NCBI GenBank assembly: GCA_026418415.1 | Contig: JAOABK010000021.1 | Location: 1-32,062 of the forward strand | From: Pseudomonadota bacterium | GTDB lineage: Bacteria; CALINM01 | DNA: 32,062 bases | Direction: 5' to 3' | Part shown: positions 6,904 through 15,811 of the stretch, in pieces | Layout: every line of letters begins with the position of its first letter | How positions within the stretch are numbered: the stretch's first letter is position 1 | Made by a program: the position numbers and the translations under genes | The notes under the pieces: generated by a model | Databases searched by the model: none | Seen by the model: the letters and a program-made list of their open reading frames with translations, nothing else | Told to the model about the DNA's origin: nothing

Positions 6904-8913
6904 TTAAAACTTTAGTACAAGAGAACCATTCATATTAAATCCTGGATCCTGAAATTGCCATGGCATCTCAAATTTTCTATCAAAGATATTATTTATGTCG
7001 AAATTAAGTTCTATTTTATAATCTTTCTTGCTAACAAGTTCTTTTATTAACTTTAAATTTAAATACTCGTAGGGACCAAAATCACGTCTACCACTCTTGT
7101 TTGTACTATCATAATATTTACCTACAAAGGTAGCATAAGGATAAATTGTAAACCCGTAGGGAAGTTTTGCAAAAACTCCTAAATTTGCCATATATTTTGG
7201 AACAAAAGGTATATCAGAATTGTTTTGATTAATATCAAAGGGATTATCAACATCAGTTTCAGTTAGAGTTGCATTTGCAAACCACCATAAATTGGGTGTA
7301 ATCTCGTTTTTAATTTCAAACTCAAGACCATAACTCTTAGTTTTCCCTGCATTTTCTGATCTTGTTTGAGAAGGAGTTGTAGAGACCACATTTTCAACTA
7401 TTGTCTCCTTTAACCTTGTGTAATAGAGCCTTAAAGCGGTATAAAAATTTTTAAAATACCCTTCTACACCAACATCATAGCTCGTTCCCTTTTCTGGTTT
7501 TAAGCCTGGATTGGGAAGTTGTCCATTTTTTCCGGGAACAAAAATATCTGTTGCTTTAAGAGTTCCTCCTACTTGTTTTGCAGAAGGTGGTATAAAGCTA
7601 TTGCCAGAATTTGCAAAGAAAGAAAAATTATTATTAAGATTATATCTAATGCCCACACTATAAATTAACCTTTGCCATGATTTCTCTCTAATGTCTGGGA
7701 TATTTCCACTAAGGAGATCAAACTCATTGTCTATATTTGCATATCTTAGACCAGCTCTTAACACAAAATTATCCATAACTAATTTTTCCTGTACATATAC
7801 ACCCACTGCTTGACTTTGAGCATCATTACCTAAACTTTTAAAACCATTTACTTCAGCATAAGTATCATAAGTTGCAAACTGATAATCAACCCCAGTTGTG
7901 AATAAACTATTCTTCATATGCCTAATATTTACATTCAGATCAATAGGGAATATTTTTTGCCTTACACCGTCATGTTCTCTTAATTGCAAATTTGCAGGGT
8001 AATTGTCCTCTCCCCATCTACGATGATAATTTCTATAACCCCCTTTTAAAGCAATATTTACATTATCGCTCCACTCATTAGTGTATCCAAAATTAACAAC
8101 ATCATAATTATGATCAAAATCCCTGTTGGGCCTGCCCGCATCTCCAGTATGCTGAGTGTGATGAGCAAAAATCGACAAACTTTCTTTATCGGGCTTAATG
8201 AAGTATGTTACCTTACCATAAAGTTTAGTCTTCTTATATTCAGGATCATCTATCATATTTAACCAGGATGGATTGGTACCATAGTTAGTATAGTTAGATT
8301 GCTCAAAATCTCCGCCAAGAAAATAGTTAAAATCACTAACCTTACCTTGATGATAAATACTGTAAAAATTTGTATCCCAAGTACCATAACCAGCTAAGAT
8401 TTTTGTAGCACTTTTATCAATTTTCTCTTTTAGTACAAAATTTGTCACACCAGCAAGTGGACTCTGAAATCCTGCAAAATCAGCACTTAAATAATTCTGA
8501 TAATGAATGGATGCAGGACCTCTAAATACCTCCACCCTTTCAAGACCATTAACAGAAAGGCTCATTGGATCAACCATATTATCAATCGGAACACCATCAA
8601 GCAAAAAAACATTATATTTAGGGCCTAATCCGCCAAAGGAACCCCAATTAGCGTCATTTCTTGAAAGGGGGTTAACAAAAGAGCCTGGTTGAGTCTCTAT
8701 AATTTCAGATAGATTTCTATTTTTAATAGGAATAACATTTATTTCTTCTTCAGTGACTACATCGATTTTTTGAGTTACATATTGTTCAGATTGTTCAATT
8801 TTTGATTCTGTTACAACTATTTCCCCTAATTTATAACTTGTAACATTTTCTGCGTTAGAAAGGCCATTAAAACCCATAAACAAAAGTATTAAACAAAAAA
8901 TCTTTCTTAGCAT
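6904..8913 (-). CDS. TonB-dependent outer-membrane receptor
   Basis: 669 residues. Signal peptide MLRKIFCLILLFMGFNGLSNA, then a TonB-box-like segment EIVVTES (31-37). A plug domain follows to roughly residue 165 (LSEIIETQPGSF, VFLLDGVPIDNM, VEVFRGPASIHY), then a beta-barrel of aromatic-rich alternating strands ending in GSLVLKF with the terminal Phe used by the BAM machinery. Such receptors take up metal chelates, cobalamin or other scarce ligands using TonB energy; a TonB gene lies at 24782-25720. Strong GGAGG 4 bases before ATG. The gene is flanked by hairpins on both sides (8974-8994 and 6841-6872), which would let its expression differ from the importer genes behind it. The barrel does not reveal the ligand; the ABC importer and AOR cluster suggest a metal complex. 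Confidence 0.92.
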   Translation of the reverse strand: MLRKIFCLILLFMGFNGLSNAENVTSYKLGEIVVTESKIEQSEQYVTQKIDVVTEEEINVIPIKNRNLSEIIETQPGSFVNPLSRNDANWGSFGGLGPKYNVFLLDGVPIDNMVDPMSLSVNGLERVEVFRGPASIHYQNYLSADFAGFQSPLAGVTNFVLKEKIDKSATKILAGYGTWDTNFYSIYHQGKVSDFNYFLGGDFEQSNYTNYGTNPSWLNMIDDPEYKKTKLYGKVTYFIKPDKESLSIFAHHTQHTGDAGRPNRDFDHNYDVVNFGYTNEWSDNVNIALKGGYRNYHRRWGEDNYPANLQLREHDGVRQKIFPIDLNVNIRHMKNSLFTTGVDYQFATYDTYAEVNGFKSLGNDAQSQAVGVYVQEKLVMDNFVLRAGLRYANIDNEFDLLSGNIPDIREKSWQRLIYSVGIRYNLNNNFSFFANSGNSFIPPSAKQVGGTLKATDIFVPGKNGQLPNPGLKPEKGTSYDVGVEGYFKNFYTALRLYYTRLKETIVENVVSTTPSQTRSENAGKTKSYGLEFEIKNEITPNLWWFANATLTETDVDNPFDINQNNSDIPFVPKYMANLGVFAKLPYGFTIYPYATFVGKYYDSTNKSGRRDFGPYEYLNLKLIKELVSKKDYKIELNFDINNIFDRKFEMPWQFQDPGFNMNGSLVLKF

Positions 8914-8957
8914 ATTTCCTCCTTAAATTATTTTGTATTTTATTATCAAAGTAATTT

Positions 8958-8994
8958 AAAAATAAAAAATTACGGCGGTTCAAAAAGAACCGCC
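8958..8994 (-). terminator. intrinsic terminator or attenuator upstream of the TonB receptor
   Basis: Perfect 8-bp stem GGCGGTTC/GAACCGCC with a 5-nt loop, then GTAATTTTTTATT on the minus strand. It lies between the methyltransferase stop and the receptor start, so the receptor needs read-through or its own start; I see no clear promoter in the 60 bp after it. Confidence 0.75.
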
Positions 8995-9018
8995 CAACAA
9001 AAGGGGGAATAGCATGCA

Positions 9019-9723
9019 TTAAAATTTTCTATACCAAACATACATGCCAAATAAATCATTACTCTTACTCCAAAAATGATCATTATAAAAAACCAGATTT
9101 CTTTTAACCTGATTTTTTTCGAAATCACTTAAACTTCTTGCTATTCTAAATTCATAGTGTTCGTATGCTTCATTTAATGAATGATAGGCGTAAGATGTGT
9201 CTGCATAAAAAACCCTGAGCAAATTTAGACTATATTTTTCATAACTAAGTTTAATCTTTCCTTTAACATCTTTTAATTCTGAAACAAGTAATATGCACTT
9301 TGCTCCTAAAGAAAATACTTTATTCAGAGCCATTTCAAAGGGCATATCCATTAGATGTAAGCTATTACAAGCAATAACAAGATCATAATTTTGGTAGGTT
9401 AGAATCGGGATATCTTCCCATCTTCTTGGGTCAACATTTAATGTATGGACTTGCCTTTTTTGGGCCTCTTGAAACAAAAGGTCTCTCATTTTGTCAGAGG
9501 GCTCAATAATTGTTACATCACATCCCAAGCTTATTAGGGGTAAAGCAAGAACTCCATTACCAGCACCAATATCAATTACTTTAAAATCTGGCTCAACAAT
9601 CTTGTAAAGAAATTCTAAAACATGATTGTGAAATGTATTATGCTTGATCCATAAATCATACCATTTAGCATACCTTTCCCAAAAAGTAACCGCTGGTGAG
9701 ATAGCATAATTTTCTAAATACAT
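9019..9723 (-). CDS. class I SAM-dependent methyltransferase
   Basis: 234 residues with the Rossmann methyltransferase core: motif I VIDIGAGNGVLALPL (49-63), an acidic residue at the end of strand 2 (E74 in TIIEPSD) that should bind the SAM ribose, and the post-motif segment YDLVIACNSLHLMDM. No signal peptide or membrane span, so it is cytoplasmic. It is the first gene of the receptor/importer block, starting 5 bases after GGGAGG, behind the promoter at 9857-9884 and a structured leader. Its substrate is unknown; methyltransferases of this type act on small molecules such as metallophores, quinones or bioalkylated oxyanions. In this setting, modification of an imported or exported metal ligand is an inference only. 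The terminator-like hairpin after it may make it the most abundant message of the block. Confidence 0.85.
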   Translation of the reverse strand: MYLENYAISPAVTFWERYAKWYDLWIKHNTFHNHVLEFLYKIVEPDFKVIDIGAGNGVLALPLISLGCDVTIIEPSDKMRDLLFQEAQKRQVHTLNVDPRRWEDIPILTYQNYDLVIACNSLHLMDMPFEMALNKVFSLGAKCILLVSELKDVKGKIKLSYEKYSLNLLRVFYADTSYAYHSLNEAYEHYEFRIARSLSDFEKNQVKRNLVFYNDHFWSKSNDLFGMYVWYRKF

Positions 9724-9850
9724 AAAAACCTCCCGAGTTTTGCTTTCCTTCAGGAAGTTTTAAGACACCTTCTTGGTGGGATTAAAAATTGATTAGCAAA
9801 AAATATTTAACCTATGATGATGATAATACTGATGTCTTCTGACATCTGAT
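9724..9850 (-). promoter_or_regulatory. ~127-nt structured 5' leader of the methyltransferase/receptor block
   Basis: From the predicted start near 9850 to the ATG. It holds a hairpin/palindrome GATGTC-4-GACATC (9831-9846), a short hairpin CACC-5-GGTG (9766-9778) and a hairpin TTCC-4-GGAA (9745-9756). The anti-Shine-Dalgarno UCCC (9778-9781) can pair with the GGGAGG ribosome site (9729-9734) and close a small junction. This is compatible with ligand or protein control of translation, but the helices are short. It does not match riboswitch classes I could recall. Confidence 0.4.
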
Positions 9851-9856
9851 ATAGAG

Positions 9857-9884
9857 ATTTTACAAATTTTTATGGATAAGTCAA
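9857..9884 (-). promoter_or_regulatory. sigma-70 promoter of the methyltransferase/receptor block
   Basis: -35 TTGACT (9879-9884), 16-bp spacer, -10 TAAAAT (9857-9862). A 6+6 bp palindrome GATGTC-TTCT-GACATC (9831-9846) lies just past the predicted start point and could be a repressor operator as well as an RNA hairpin. Confidence 0.65.
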
Positions 9885-9937
9885 CAAAATTAATAAAAAA
9901 TTTTATTTAAAATCTCTTTTTTAATAAGAAATATAAT

Positions 9938-10786
9938 TTAAAACTTTATGAGCTTTGCCTTTACAACTCTATCAAAATCATTTAAATCCTTAATAATATC
10001 AACAGAGTAACCAAATTTTCGAGCATACTCTCTTACATAATCCCCTTGTGTATTGCCAATTTCTAATAAGAGATACCCATTTTTCACTAAATATTTTTTT
10101 GATTCTCTAATTATCTTTTTTATAGCGCCGAGCCCTTTTTCTTTAGACATAAGAGCCCTTTTTGGTTCCTTTCTCACCTCTGGCTCAGCGTTATAATAAT
10201 CTTCAAGACTTAGATAGGGTGGATTGGATACTACTAAATCAAATTCCTGATATTTTACAGGTTCAAAGAAATCGCCTTTCAGAATTTTTATTCTATCTTG
10301 AACTTTATGTAACTCTGCATTCCTTTTTGTTATCTCTATGGCTTTTTCATTTACGTCAGAACAATAAACAACGCTTTTAGGAAAAATCATTAATAATGTT
10401 ATGCTTATTATACCGGTTCCACAACCTATTTCATAAACCCTTATCTTACTATTTATATCAAATATTTTTTTTGCCTCTTCAATTAATAGTTCTGTTTCTG
10501 GTCTTGGACAAAATACCCCTTTTTGGACAAGAAATTTATTGCCATAAAACTCCTTTTCTCCCGTTATGTAAGCTACAGGAAATCTATTAGCCCTTTTTCT
10601 TAAGCTTTTTAGATACTTTTTCCTTTCCCTTTCTTCTAATTCATACTCTGGATAGGCATAGAGAAAGGTTTTGTCCTTCTCGATAGCCTTCATTAGAAGA
10701 ATCTCTGCATCAAGCTGGTAACTTTCGATGTTATTTTTTTTTAAGTAGTTTTTGCCGTAAATTAAGGAGTCTCGAATGTTTGTCAT
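9938..10786 (-). CDS. prmC: peptide chain release factor N5-glutamine methyltransferase
   Basis: 282 residues, normal for PrmC/HemK. It methylates the Gln of the GGQ motif in release factors using SAM. N-terminal helical domain (1-80) and C-terminal Rossmann domain with EIGCGTG (119-125) and the catalytic substrate-binding NPPY (188-191); [12 protein letters not shown] (92-103) is also a PrmC hallmark. The start overlaps the prfA stop by ATGA, so enzyme and substrate are co-translated. It is the last gene of the rho-rpmE-thyX-DUF1385-prfA-prmC operon. Only weak AT-rich stem potential follows, and no clear intrinsic terminator. Confidence 0.96.
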   Translation of the reverse strand: MTNIRDSLIYGKNYLKKNNIESYQLDAEILLMKAIEKDKTFLYAYPEYELEERERKKYLKSLRKRANRFPVAYITGEKEFYGNKFLVQKGVFCPRPETELLIEEAKKIFDINSKIRVYEIGCGTGIISITLLMIFPKSVVYCSDVNEKAIEITKRNAELHKVQDRIKILKGDFFEPVKYQEFDLVVSNPPYLSLEDYYNAEPEVRKEPKRALMSKEKGLGAIKKIIRESKKYLVKNGYLLLEIGNTQGDYVREYARKFGYSVDIIKDLNDFDRVVKAKLIKF

Positions 10787-11853
10787 AACTGCTGATTTTT
10801 AAGTGCTTCAGCCTGATAATAGGTAATTAGAGCGTCAATAATTTCATCCAAATCACCATCCATAATCATATCAATTTTATAAAGGGTTAAATTTATCCTA
10901 TGGTCTGTAACCCTACCTTGTGGAAAGTTATACGTTCTAATCCTTTCGCTTCTATCCCCTGTTCCAACCATACTTTTTCTTAGGCTTGCCTGTTCCTGCT
11001 CCTTCTCAGACCTTATCTTTTCAAGAAGTCTTGCTCTTAAAACCTTCATTGCCTTTTCTTTATTCTTTATCTGTGATTTCTCATCTTGGCATTGAACAAC
11101 TATTCCAGTAGGTATATGAGTTATTCTTACAGCAGAATATGTTGTGTTAACACTTTGTCCACCTGGTCCTGAAGAACAAAAGGTATCTATTCTTAGATCT
11201 TTGGGATCAATTTTTACATCAACCTCCTCTGCTTCTGGTAAAACTGCAACTGTGACAGCAGAAGTATGAATTCTACCTTGAGACTCGGTCTTTGGAACTC
11301 TCTGAACTCTATGAACACCTGCTTCATATTTTAGTCTACTGTATACTTTGTAGCCCGATATAAGGGCTATTATTTCCTTTAGTCCACCAATTCCAGTCTC
11401 ACTTTTATCAATTATCTCCACTTTCATTTTATGCCTTTCCGCATACCTTGCATACATTCTAAAAAGGTCTGCTGCAAAAAGCGCTGCTTCTTCTCCACCA
11501 GTTCCTGCTCTTATCTCGAGAAATACGTTTTTTTCATCGTTCTCATCTTTAGGCAGTAGCAATATCTTTAATTGCGTTTCTAATTTTTCCTTCTCTTCTG
11601 TTAATAACTCAATCTCTTCTTTTGCCAATTTCTTGAGATCTTCATCTTTCTCGTTTTCAAGAATTTCCTGATCTTCTGCAATTTTCTTTAGCACATCTTT
11701 ATACTGTAAATAGGTATTTACGAGAGGCTCAATCTCTTTAATTTCTTTGGAGTATTTCGTATAAAGTGTATTATTGTTTATTACCTCAGGAGTCGAAATT
11801 TGGGTCTCAAGATTCCTATATTTTTCTACTACAGCATCTAACTTCTCAAACAT
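10783..11853 (-). CDS. prfA: peptide chain release factor 1 (RF1)
   Basis: Recognises UAA/UAG stop codons and triggers peptide release. With the start at 11853 the protein has 356 residues ([12 protein letters not shown]...), matching RF1. The frame stays open to 11898, but that would add 15 residues running back into the DUF1385 gene, whereas this ATG has AGAGG seven bases upstream. The stop-codon-reading PxT motif is PKT (187-189), which makes it RF1 and not RF2 (SPF); the GGQ catalytic motif is at 231-233 in [15 protein letters not shown]. The upstream gene's stop is one base before the ATG, and prmC overlaps its end by 4 bp. Confidence 0.97.
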   Translation of the reverse strand: MFEKLDAVVEKYRNLETQISTPEVINNNTLYTKYSKEIKEIEPLVNTYLQYKDVLKKIAEDQEILENEKDEDLKKLAKEEIELLTEEKEKLETQLKILLLPKDENDEKNVFLEIRAGTGGEEAALFAADLFRMYARYAERHKMKVEIIDKSETGIGGLKEIIALISGYKVYSRLKYEAGVHRVQRVPKTESQGRIHTSAVTVAVLPEAEEVDVKIDPKDLRIDTFCSSGPGGQSVNTTYSAVRITHIPTGIVVQCQDEKSQIKNKEKAMKVLRARLLEKIRSEKEQEQASLRKSMVGTGDRSERIRTYNFPQGRVTDHRINLTLYKIDMIMDGDLDEIIDALITYYQAEALKNQQL

Positions 11854-11854
11854 A

Positions 11855-12715
11855 CTAAACCTCTTTATGATCAAGAGCTTTAAAGGCCTGAATAGCAACC
11901 TCTATTTGTTCTAAATCTGGCTCTCTTGTAGTTAATTTTTGTAGCCATAAACCTGGTATAAAAAGAACCTTAAAAAGAGAAATTTTTTCAAGCTTTAATA
12001 ATTCATAAATAAAACCACTTATTACTGGAAAAGCAATAAGTCTTAAAAGAATCTTTCCATATATATTCTCGGTTTTAAAGAGTGAAAAAAAGATTACGCT
12101 AACCAAAATAACAAGGATCAAAAAGCTCGTTCCACATCTTGGATGAAATCTACTGTATTTTATAACCCTTTCTGGAATAAGCTCATCTCCATTCTCATAA
12201 GCGCTTATAACTTTATGCTCTGCCCCATGATACTGAAAAACCCTCTTTATATCTTTCATTAAAGAAATCACAAGTAGATAACCAAGAAAAAATATTATTC
12301 TTATTATGCCTTCATAGAGATTAAACCATAATGAATTGTCTAAGAAGATAAGATATTTTTTTGAAAAATGGGTAACATAGAAGGGCAGAAGAAAGAAAAA
12401 TATTATAGTAAATGTTATTGCTACAAAAGCAGAAAAGGCAAATAAAAGAGTATCTCTTTTTTTAGTTTCACCACCTTCCAAAACAGTAACAGAAAACTTC
12501 AATGCCTCCATACCAAGGATGAGCAGAGAAAATAACTGGAGAAACCCCCTTAAAAAGGGTGTCCTGTACAAAAAAAGTCTTTTTGAATTGGGTACTAAAT
12601 TTTTCGTTTTGATAACAATCTTACCAGCCATATCTCTTACCGCTACAGCCATTGATTTTTCACTCTTTAGCATTACCCCTTCTAAAACAGCCTGCCCACC
12701 TATTTTTGGTATCAT
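11855..12715 (-). CDS. DUF1385 (YqhQ-like) membrane protein
   Basis: 286 residues. The N-terminus [14 protein letters not shown] and the motif [15 protein letters not shown] are hallmarks of DUF1385 proteins, and four to five hydrophobic segments (about residues 50-75, 88-115, 130-150, 195-212, 220-240) make it an inner-membrane protein. Function is not established in the family. In many bacteria it sits beside rpmE, prfA and prmC, as here. The start overlaps the thyX stop by ATGA, and prfA begins one base after its stop. His and Glu in the GAEHK motif are candidates for metal or catalytic residues, but this is inference. Confidence 0.9.
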   Translation of the reverse strand: MIPKIGGQAVLEGVMLKSEKSMAVAVRDMAGKIVIKTKNLVPNSKRLFLYRTPFLRGFLQLFSLLILGMEALKFSVTVLEGGETKKRDTLLFAFSAFVAITFTIIFFFLLPFYVTHFSKKYLIFLDNSLWFNLYEGIIRIIFFLGYLLVISLMKDIKRVFQYHGAEHKVISAYENGDELIPERVIKYSRFHPRCGTSFLILVILVSVIFFSLFKTENIYGKILLRLIAFPVISGFIYELLKLEKISLFKVLFIPGLWLQKLTTREPDLEQIEVAIQAFKALDHKEV

Positions 12716-13404
12716 AATTTAGCCAACTCCTTTTTCACCTCAAAAGACTTACCACAGCTCATTTTACCTTCTGGGCATCTTGTTCTAACACATTCAGGTC
12801 CTGCATTATAAAAAATATTTGGCGCAACCTTTCTAACCTCTTTTAACATAAGCTTGGCCATGTTTCTTATTTCCCACTGAGCACGTAAACATAACCTTAA
12901 AGAGAAAAAGTGTAGAAGCTCTCTTGCGTTCATTGTTACTATTATCTTTGTTTCAGCGGCGTTAGGCAGTATATATCTTGCATCTTCTTTATGAACCCCT
13001 TCTTCTATTAACTCATCATAGACCTTTTTCACATAGTTAACTGCTTCTTCAAATTTTTTTAACAATCTTTTATTGCCCTTTATAGACTCTGGAACTATAT
13101 ATTCGAAATTTTCACCAAACTTGACATATCTTTGGCTTTGCTGGGAGTATGATGCTATTCTATGCCTTACTAATTGATGGGAACAAGCCCTTGAAATCCC
13201 TTCTATTCCAAAAGTAAAAGAGGCATGCTCAAAAGCAGATAGATGCCCGCTTTCTGATAGTTTCATAACCATTTCTTTTACCTTAGTTTTTGTAACTGTT
13301 TTTTTTAAATCAGAAATATTAGAAGGAAAATAACAAAGCCTACCCGCCCTTGCGACAACCTCTTCAGGTTTCTCGGTGTAGGCTAAAAGAACTACCTTGG
13401 GCAA
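12712..13404 (-). CDS. thyX: flavin-dependent thymidylate synthase
   Basis: 230 residues. Makes dTMP from dUMP with methylene-tetrahydrofolate, FAD and NADPH. The ThyX signature RHRxxSxxxxSxR is exact at residues 80-92 (RHRIASYSQQSQR), and the C-terminal LRLCLRAQWEIR segment is typical. The start is a TTG directly followed by PKVVLLAYTEKP, with AGGA eight bases before it inside the end of rpmE; no in-frame ATG fits better. Spacing to rpmE is 3 bp and it overlaps DUF1385 by 4 bp. ThyX in place of ThyA suits an anaerobe or microaerophile, since it recycles folate without dihydrofolate reductase. Confidence 0.96.
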   Translation of the reverse strand: MPKVVLLAYTEKPEEVVARAGRLCYFPSNISDLKKTVTKTKVKEMVMKLSESGHLSAFEHASFTFGIEGISRACSHQLVRHRIASYSQQSQRYVKFGENFEYIVPESIKGNKRLLKKFEEAVNYVKKVYDELIEEGVHKEDARYILPNAAETKIIVTMNARELLHFFSLRLCLRAQWEIRNMAKLMLKEVRKVAPNIFYNAGPECVRTRCPEGKMSCGKSFEVKKELAKL

Positions 13405-13407
13405 ATG

Positions 13408-13608
13408 CTATTTCCTGTTATACTTTTTATTAAACTTTTCAATCCTTCCAGCTGAATCGATAAACTTTTGTTTTCCAGTATAAAAGGGATGACAGCTGGA
13501 ACAAATATCTACATGAATCTCTTTTTTTGTAGAAGCTGTCTCAAAAGTATTGCCACAGGCGCATTTTACAATAGCTTTACCATATGGTGGATGAATGTCT
13601 TTTTTCAT
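13408..13608 (-). CDS. rpmE: 50S ribosomal protein L31, zinc-binding type
   Basis: 66 residues, typical of bacterial L31. Four cysteines (C16, C18, C36, C39 in CACG and [10 protein letters not shown]) form the zinc site, so this is the Zn-containing (C+) form and not the zinc-free YkgM type. It begins 40 bp after the rho stop, with GGGAG upstream, and ends 3 bp before thyX. Its position between rho and DUF1385/prfA is a common bacterial arrangement. Confidence 0.97.
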   Translation of the reverse strand: MKKDIHPPYGKAIVKCACGNTFETASTKKEIHVDICSSCHPFYTGKQKFIDSAGRIEKFNKKYNRK

Positions 13609-13648
13609 AAATCAAACTCCCTTTTGAAAATAAATTTAAAGAATAATT

Positions 13649-15049
13649 TTAATCCATCTTGCCCATGTTTTCAAGGAATTCTTTGTTTGATTTGGTTAAT
13701 CTTAGTTTTTCAAGTAAAAATTCCATGCTTTCCACGGGGCTTAATTGCTGTAGTATCTTTCTTAGTAGCCAGATTCTTTGTAATTCAAAATTACTAACCA
13801 GTAATTCTTCTTTTCTTGTTCCGGACTTATTTATATCAATAGCAGGGAAAATTCTTCTATCGGCTAACTTTCTATCAAGTACTAACTCCATATTACCAGT
13901 ACCTTTAAACTCTTCAAAGATTACTTCGTCCATCCTGCTTCCTGTTTCTATCAAGGCAGTTGCTATAATAGTTAAACTACCACCCTCCTCAATATTTCTT
14001 GCGGCTCCGAAGAACCTCTTAGGCTTCTGGAGTGCATTAGAATCCACGCCACCTGATAAGACTTTACCACTCGCAGGCACAACAGTATTATATGCCCTTG
14101 CAAGCCTTGTAATACTATCAAGGAGAATAACAACATCCTTTTTTGCTTCCACAAGCCTCTTTGACCTTTCAATTACCATCTCAGCAACTTGGACATGTCT
14201 TGAAGCAGGTTCATCAAATGTTGAGCTCACTACCTCACCTTTAACACTTCTTTGCATGTCTGTTACTTCCTCTGGTCTTTCATCTATTAAAAGAACTATA
14301 AGATATATCTCAGGATGGTTTCTTGTTATACTGTTAGCAATATTCTGGAGCAGGACTGTTTTACCCGTTCTTGGTGGAGCAACAATTAATCCCCTCTGTC
14401 CTTTACCTATGGGAGTCAATAGATCCATTATTCTCATAGAATAATTATCAGAATCCGTTTCGAGTTTAATCCTCTCCATCGGATATAGAGGGGTTAAATT
14501 ATCAAATAAAATCCTTTCTCTCGCCTGTTCGACAGGCATATTATTTATTGTCTCCACTTTAAGAAGGGCAAAATACTTTTCGCCTTCCTTTGGCGGCCTT
14601 ATTTGACCTGAGATTAACTCACCAGTTCTTAAATTAAATCTTTTTATCTGAGAAGGTGAAACATATATGTCATCTGGACCGGGAAGGTAATTATAATCAG
14701 GAGATCTCAAAAAACCATATCCATCTGGTAAAACCTCAAGTACACCCTCTCCATAAATAATGCCATTTTGTTCGCTTTGAGCTTGAAGCATTGCATAGAT
14801 AAGCTCTTGCTTTCTTAAAGCATTGGCATTTTCCACGTTCATCATTAATGCCATCTGGGTTAATTCGCTTATCTTTTTTTCCTTTAATTCTTTCAGATTA
14901 ATTCTAATTGGCTGTGCTTGAGGCTGTGTTGATATCTCAGGCTCATTTTCTTTTTCTTGTGTTTCTGATACTGTTTCTGTTACCGCGGTTATTTCAGCAG
15001 TTTCTACTTCTGTGCTTTCTTTTGTTTTTTCTACTCTTCTTCTTACCAT
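13649..15049 (-). CDS. rho: transcription termination factor Rho
   Basis: 466 residues; hexameric RNA-dependent ATPase that ends transcription. Residues 1-48 are a Glu/Thr-rich extension not found in short Rho proteins. The Rho N-terminal helical domain follows ([13 protein letters not shown], 51-63), then the cold-shock-like RNA-binding domain ([26 protein letters not shown]), Walker A APPRTGKT (224-231), [13 protein letters not shown] and the Walker B region [16 protein letters not shown]. All core motifs are intact. Start ATG has AGGTGG upstream. It heads the operon continuing into rpmE, behind its own promoter and a leader of about 95 nt, which could carry Rho autoregulation as in other bacteria. 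Confidence 0.97.
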   Translation of the reverse strand: MVRRRVEKTKESTEVETAEITAVTETVSETQEKENEPEISTQPQAQPIRINLKELKEKKISELTQMALMMNVENANALRKQELIYAMLQAQSEQNGIIYGEGVLEVLPDGYGFLRSPDYNYLPGPDDIYVSPSQIKRFNLRTGELISGQIRPPKEGEKYFALLKVETINNMPVEQARERILFDNLTPLYPMERIKLETDSDNYSMRIMDLLTPIGKGQRGLIVAPPRTGKTVLLQNIANSITRNHPEIYLIVLLIDERPEEVTDMQRSVKGEVVSSTFDEPASRHVQVAEMVIERSKRLVEAKKDVVILLDSITRLARAYNTVVPASGKVLSGGVDSNALQKPKRFFGAARNIEEGGSLTIIATALIETGSRMDEVIFEEFKGTGNMELVLDRKLADRRIFPAIDINKSGTRKEELLVSNFELQRIWLLRKILQQLSPVESMEFLLEKLRLTKSNKEFLENMGKMD

Positions 15050-15150
15050 AAACCACCTTTAATGTATTTTTTATTTATAAGATCACCTATTTTCTCATTG
15101 GAAAATATTTCATAATTTGGGAGGGTTACTCAATAATTAACTGTATCTTT

Positions 15151-15179
15151 ACTGTATATTGCAAATTTGAAAATGTCAA
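15151..15179 (-). promoter_or_regulatory. rho: sigma-70 promoter of rho
   Basis: -35 TTGACA (15174-15179), 17-bp spacer, -10 TACAGT (15151-15156). The -35 overlaps the stop codon of the preceding gene. The predicted transcript starts near 15144, leaving an untranslated leader of about 95 nt. Confidence 0.7.
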
Positions 15180-15811
15180 GACCTTTCTTTATAAAAATTT
15201 ATACTTTTTTCCAACTCCCTAATCACATAAGGAATACCCACATCCTGTATACCCTCACTTAAAAGCTTTTTTTCAAGCTCTAACCTCCTTTCTAAATCGA
15301 GTAACAAACTTTTGTTATTAATTGATCTCATTATTATCACTGCATTCATTCTTGTAAACGTATTGCTGTCATTCAAGCTTTTCTTTAACTTCCAGATTAT
15401 AGAACGAGCTTTTGGAGAATTAGCCTCATTTAGTTTTTTAAACGCATTGATTATGTTCTGTGACGCTATCTGCCTTACATATCTATCCAAAATTCTTTCT
15501 CTAATTCCTATTATTTCAAACTCCGCTTCTAAAACAAAATCTAAAAAATTTCCTGACCAAGATTCTACGATAAGCTTTCTTATATTATCATCCTGTGTTT
15601 TCTTAAAAAAATCATACATTTTTTGTGCAACCTGAACATCTTCAATGGTCCCACCGACGACAATTGCAGCCTTTAAAACATTATCTTCTATTCTTTCAGA
15701 ATTTAATATTTCCAAAACTATCTTTTTCCAAAGTAAAGATCCTTCAGGCAAAGGTCTTACAATAGGATTATATCTACGTAGTATTTCATATGCTTCTTTA
15801 ATTTCTATCAT
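15176..15811 (-). CDS. helical-repeat (HEAT-like) protein of unknown function
   Basis: 211 residues, no signal peptide or membrane span, strongly helical with repeated Leu/Ile/Ala heptad-like pairs (for example IVLEILNSERIEDNVLKAAIVVGG, AIVVG and MNAVIIMRSINN), suggesting HEAT/ARM-like repeats. I do not recognise a named family. Its ATG overlaps the stop of the diguanylate cyclase gene by 4 bp, so the two are probably made together; a role as partner or effector of that enzyme is only inference. The rho -35 box overlaps its stop codon. Confidence 0.75.
   Translation of the reverse strand: MIEIKEAYEILRRYNPIVRPLPEGSLLWKKIVLEILNSERIEDNVLKAAIVVGGTIEDVQVAQKMYDFFKKTQDDNIRKLIVESWSGNFLDFVLEAEFEIIGIRERILDRYVRQIASQNIINAFKKLNEANSPKARSIIWKLKKSLNDSNTFTRMNAVIIMRSINNKSLLLDLERRLELEKKLLSEGIQDVGIPYVIRELEKSINFYKERS

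Noticed and set aside
9729-9778. c-di-GMP-I (GEMM) riboswitch, suggested by AAAC-stem-GCAAA resemblance
   Set aside because: The GNRA-type loop and the second helix with its receptor are missing; the sequence runs straight into the ribosome site.
9724-9850. Cobalamin riboswitch expected before a TonB/BtuCDF-like block
   Set aside because: No B12-box-like sequence and the leader is too short and AT-rich.
11854-11898. Longer start for prfA
   Set aside because: The extension overlaps DUF1385, has no RF1 similarity, and the ATG at 11853 has its own ribosome site and gives the standard length.
13659-14444. 261-codon open frame on the plus strand
   Set aside because: Entirely antisense to rho, whose motifs are all intact; the translation is low-complexity Ser/Leu/Ile without any domain.
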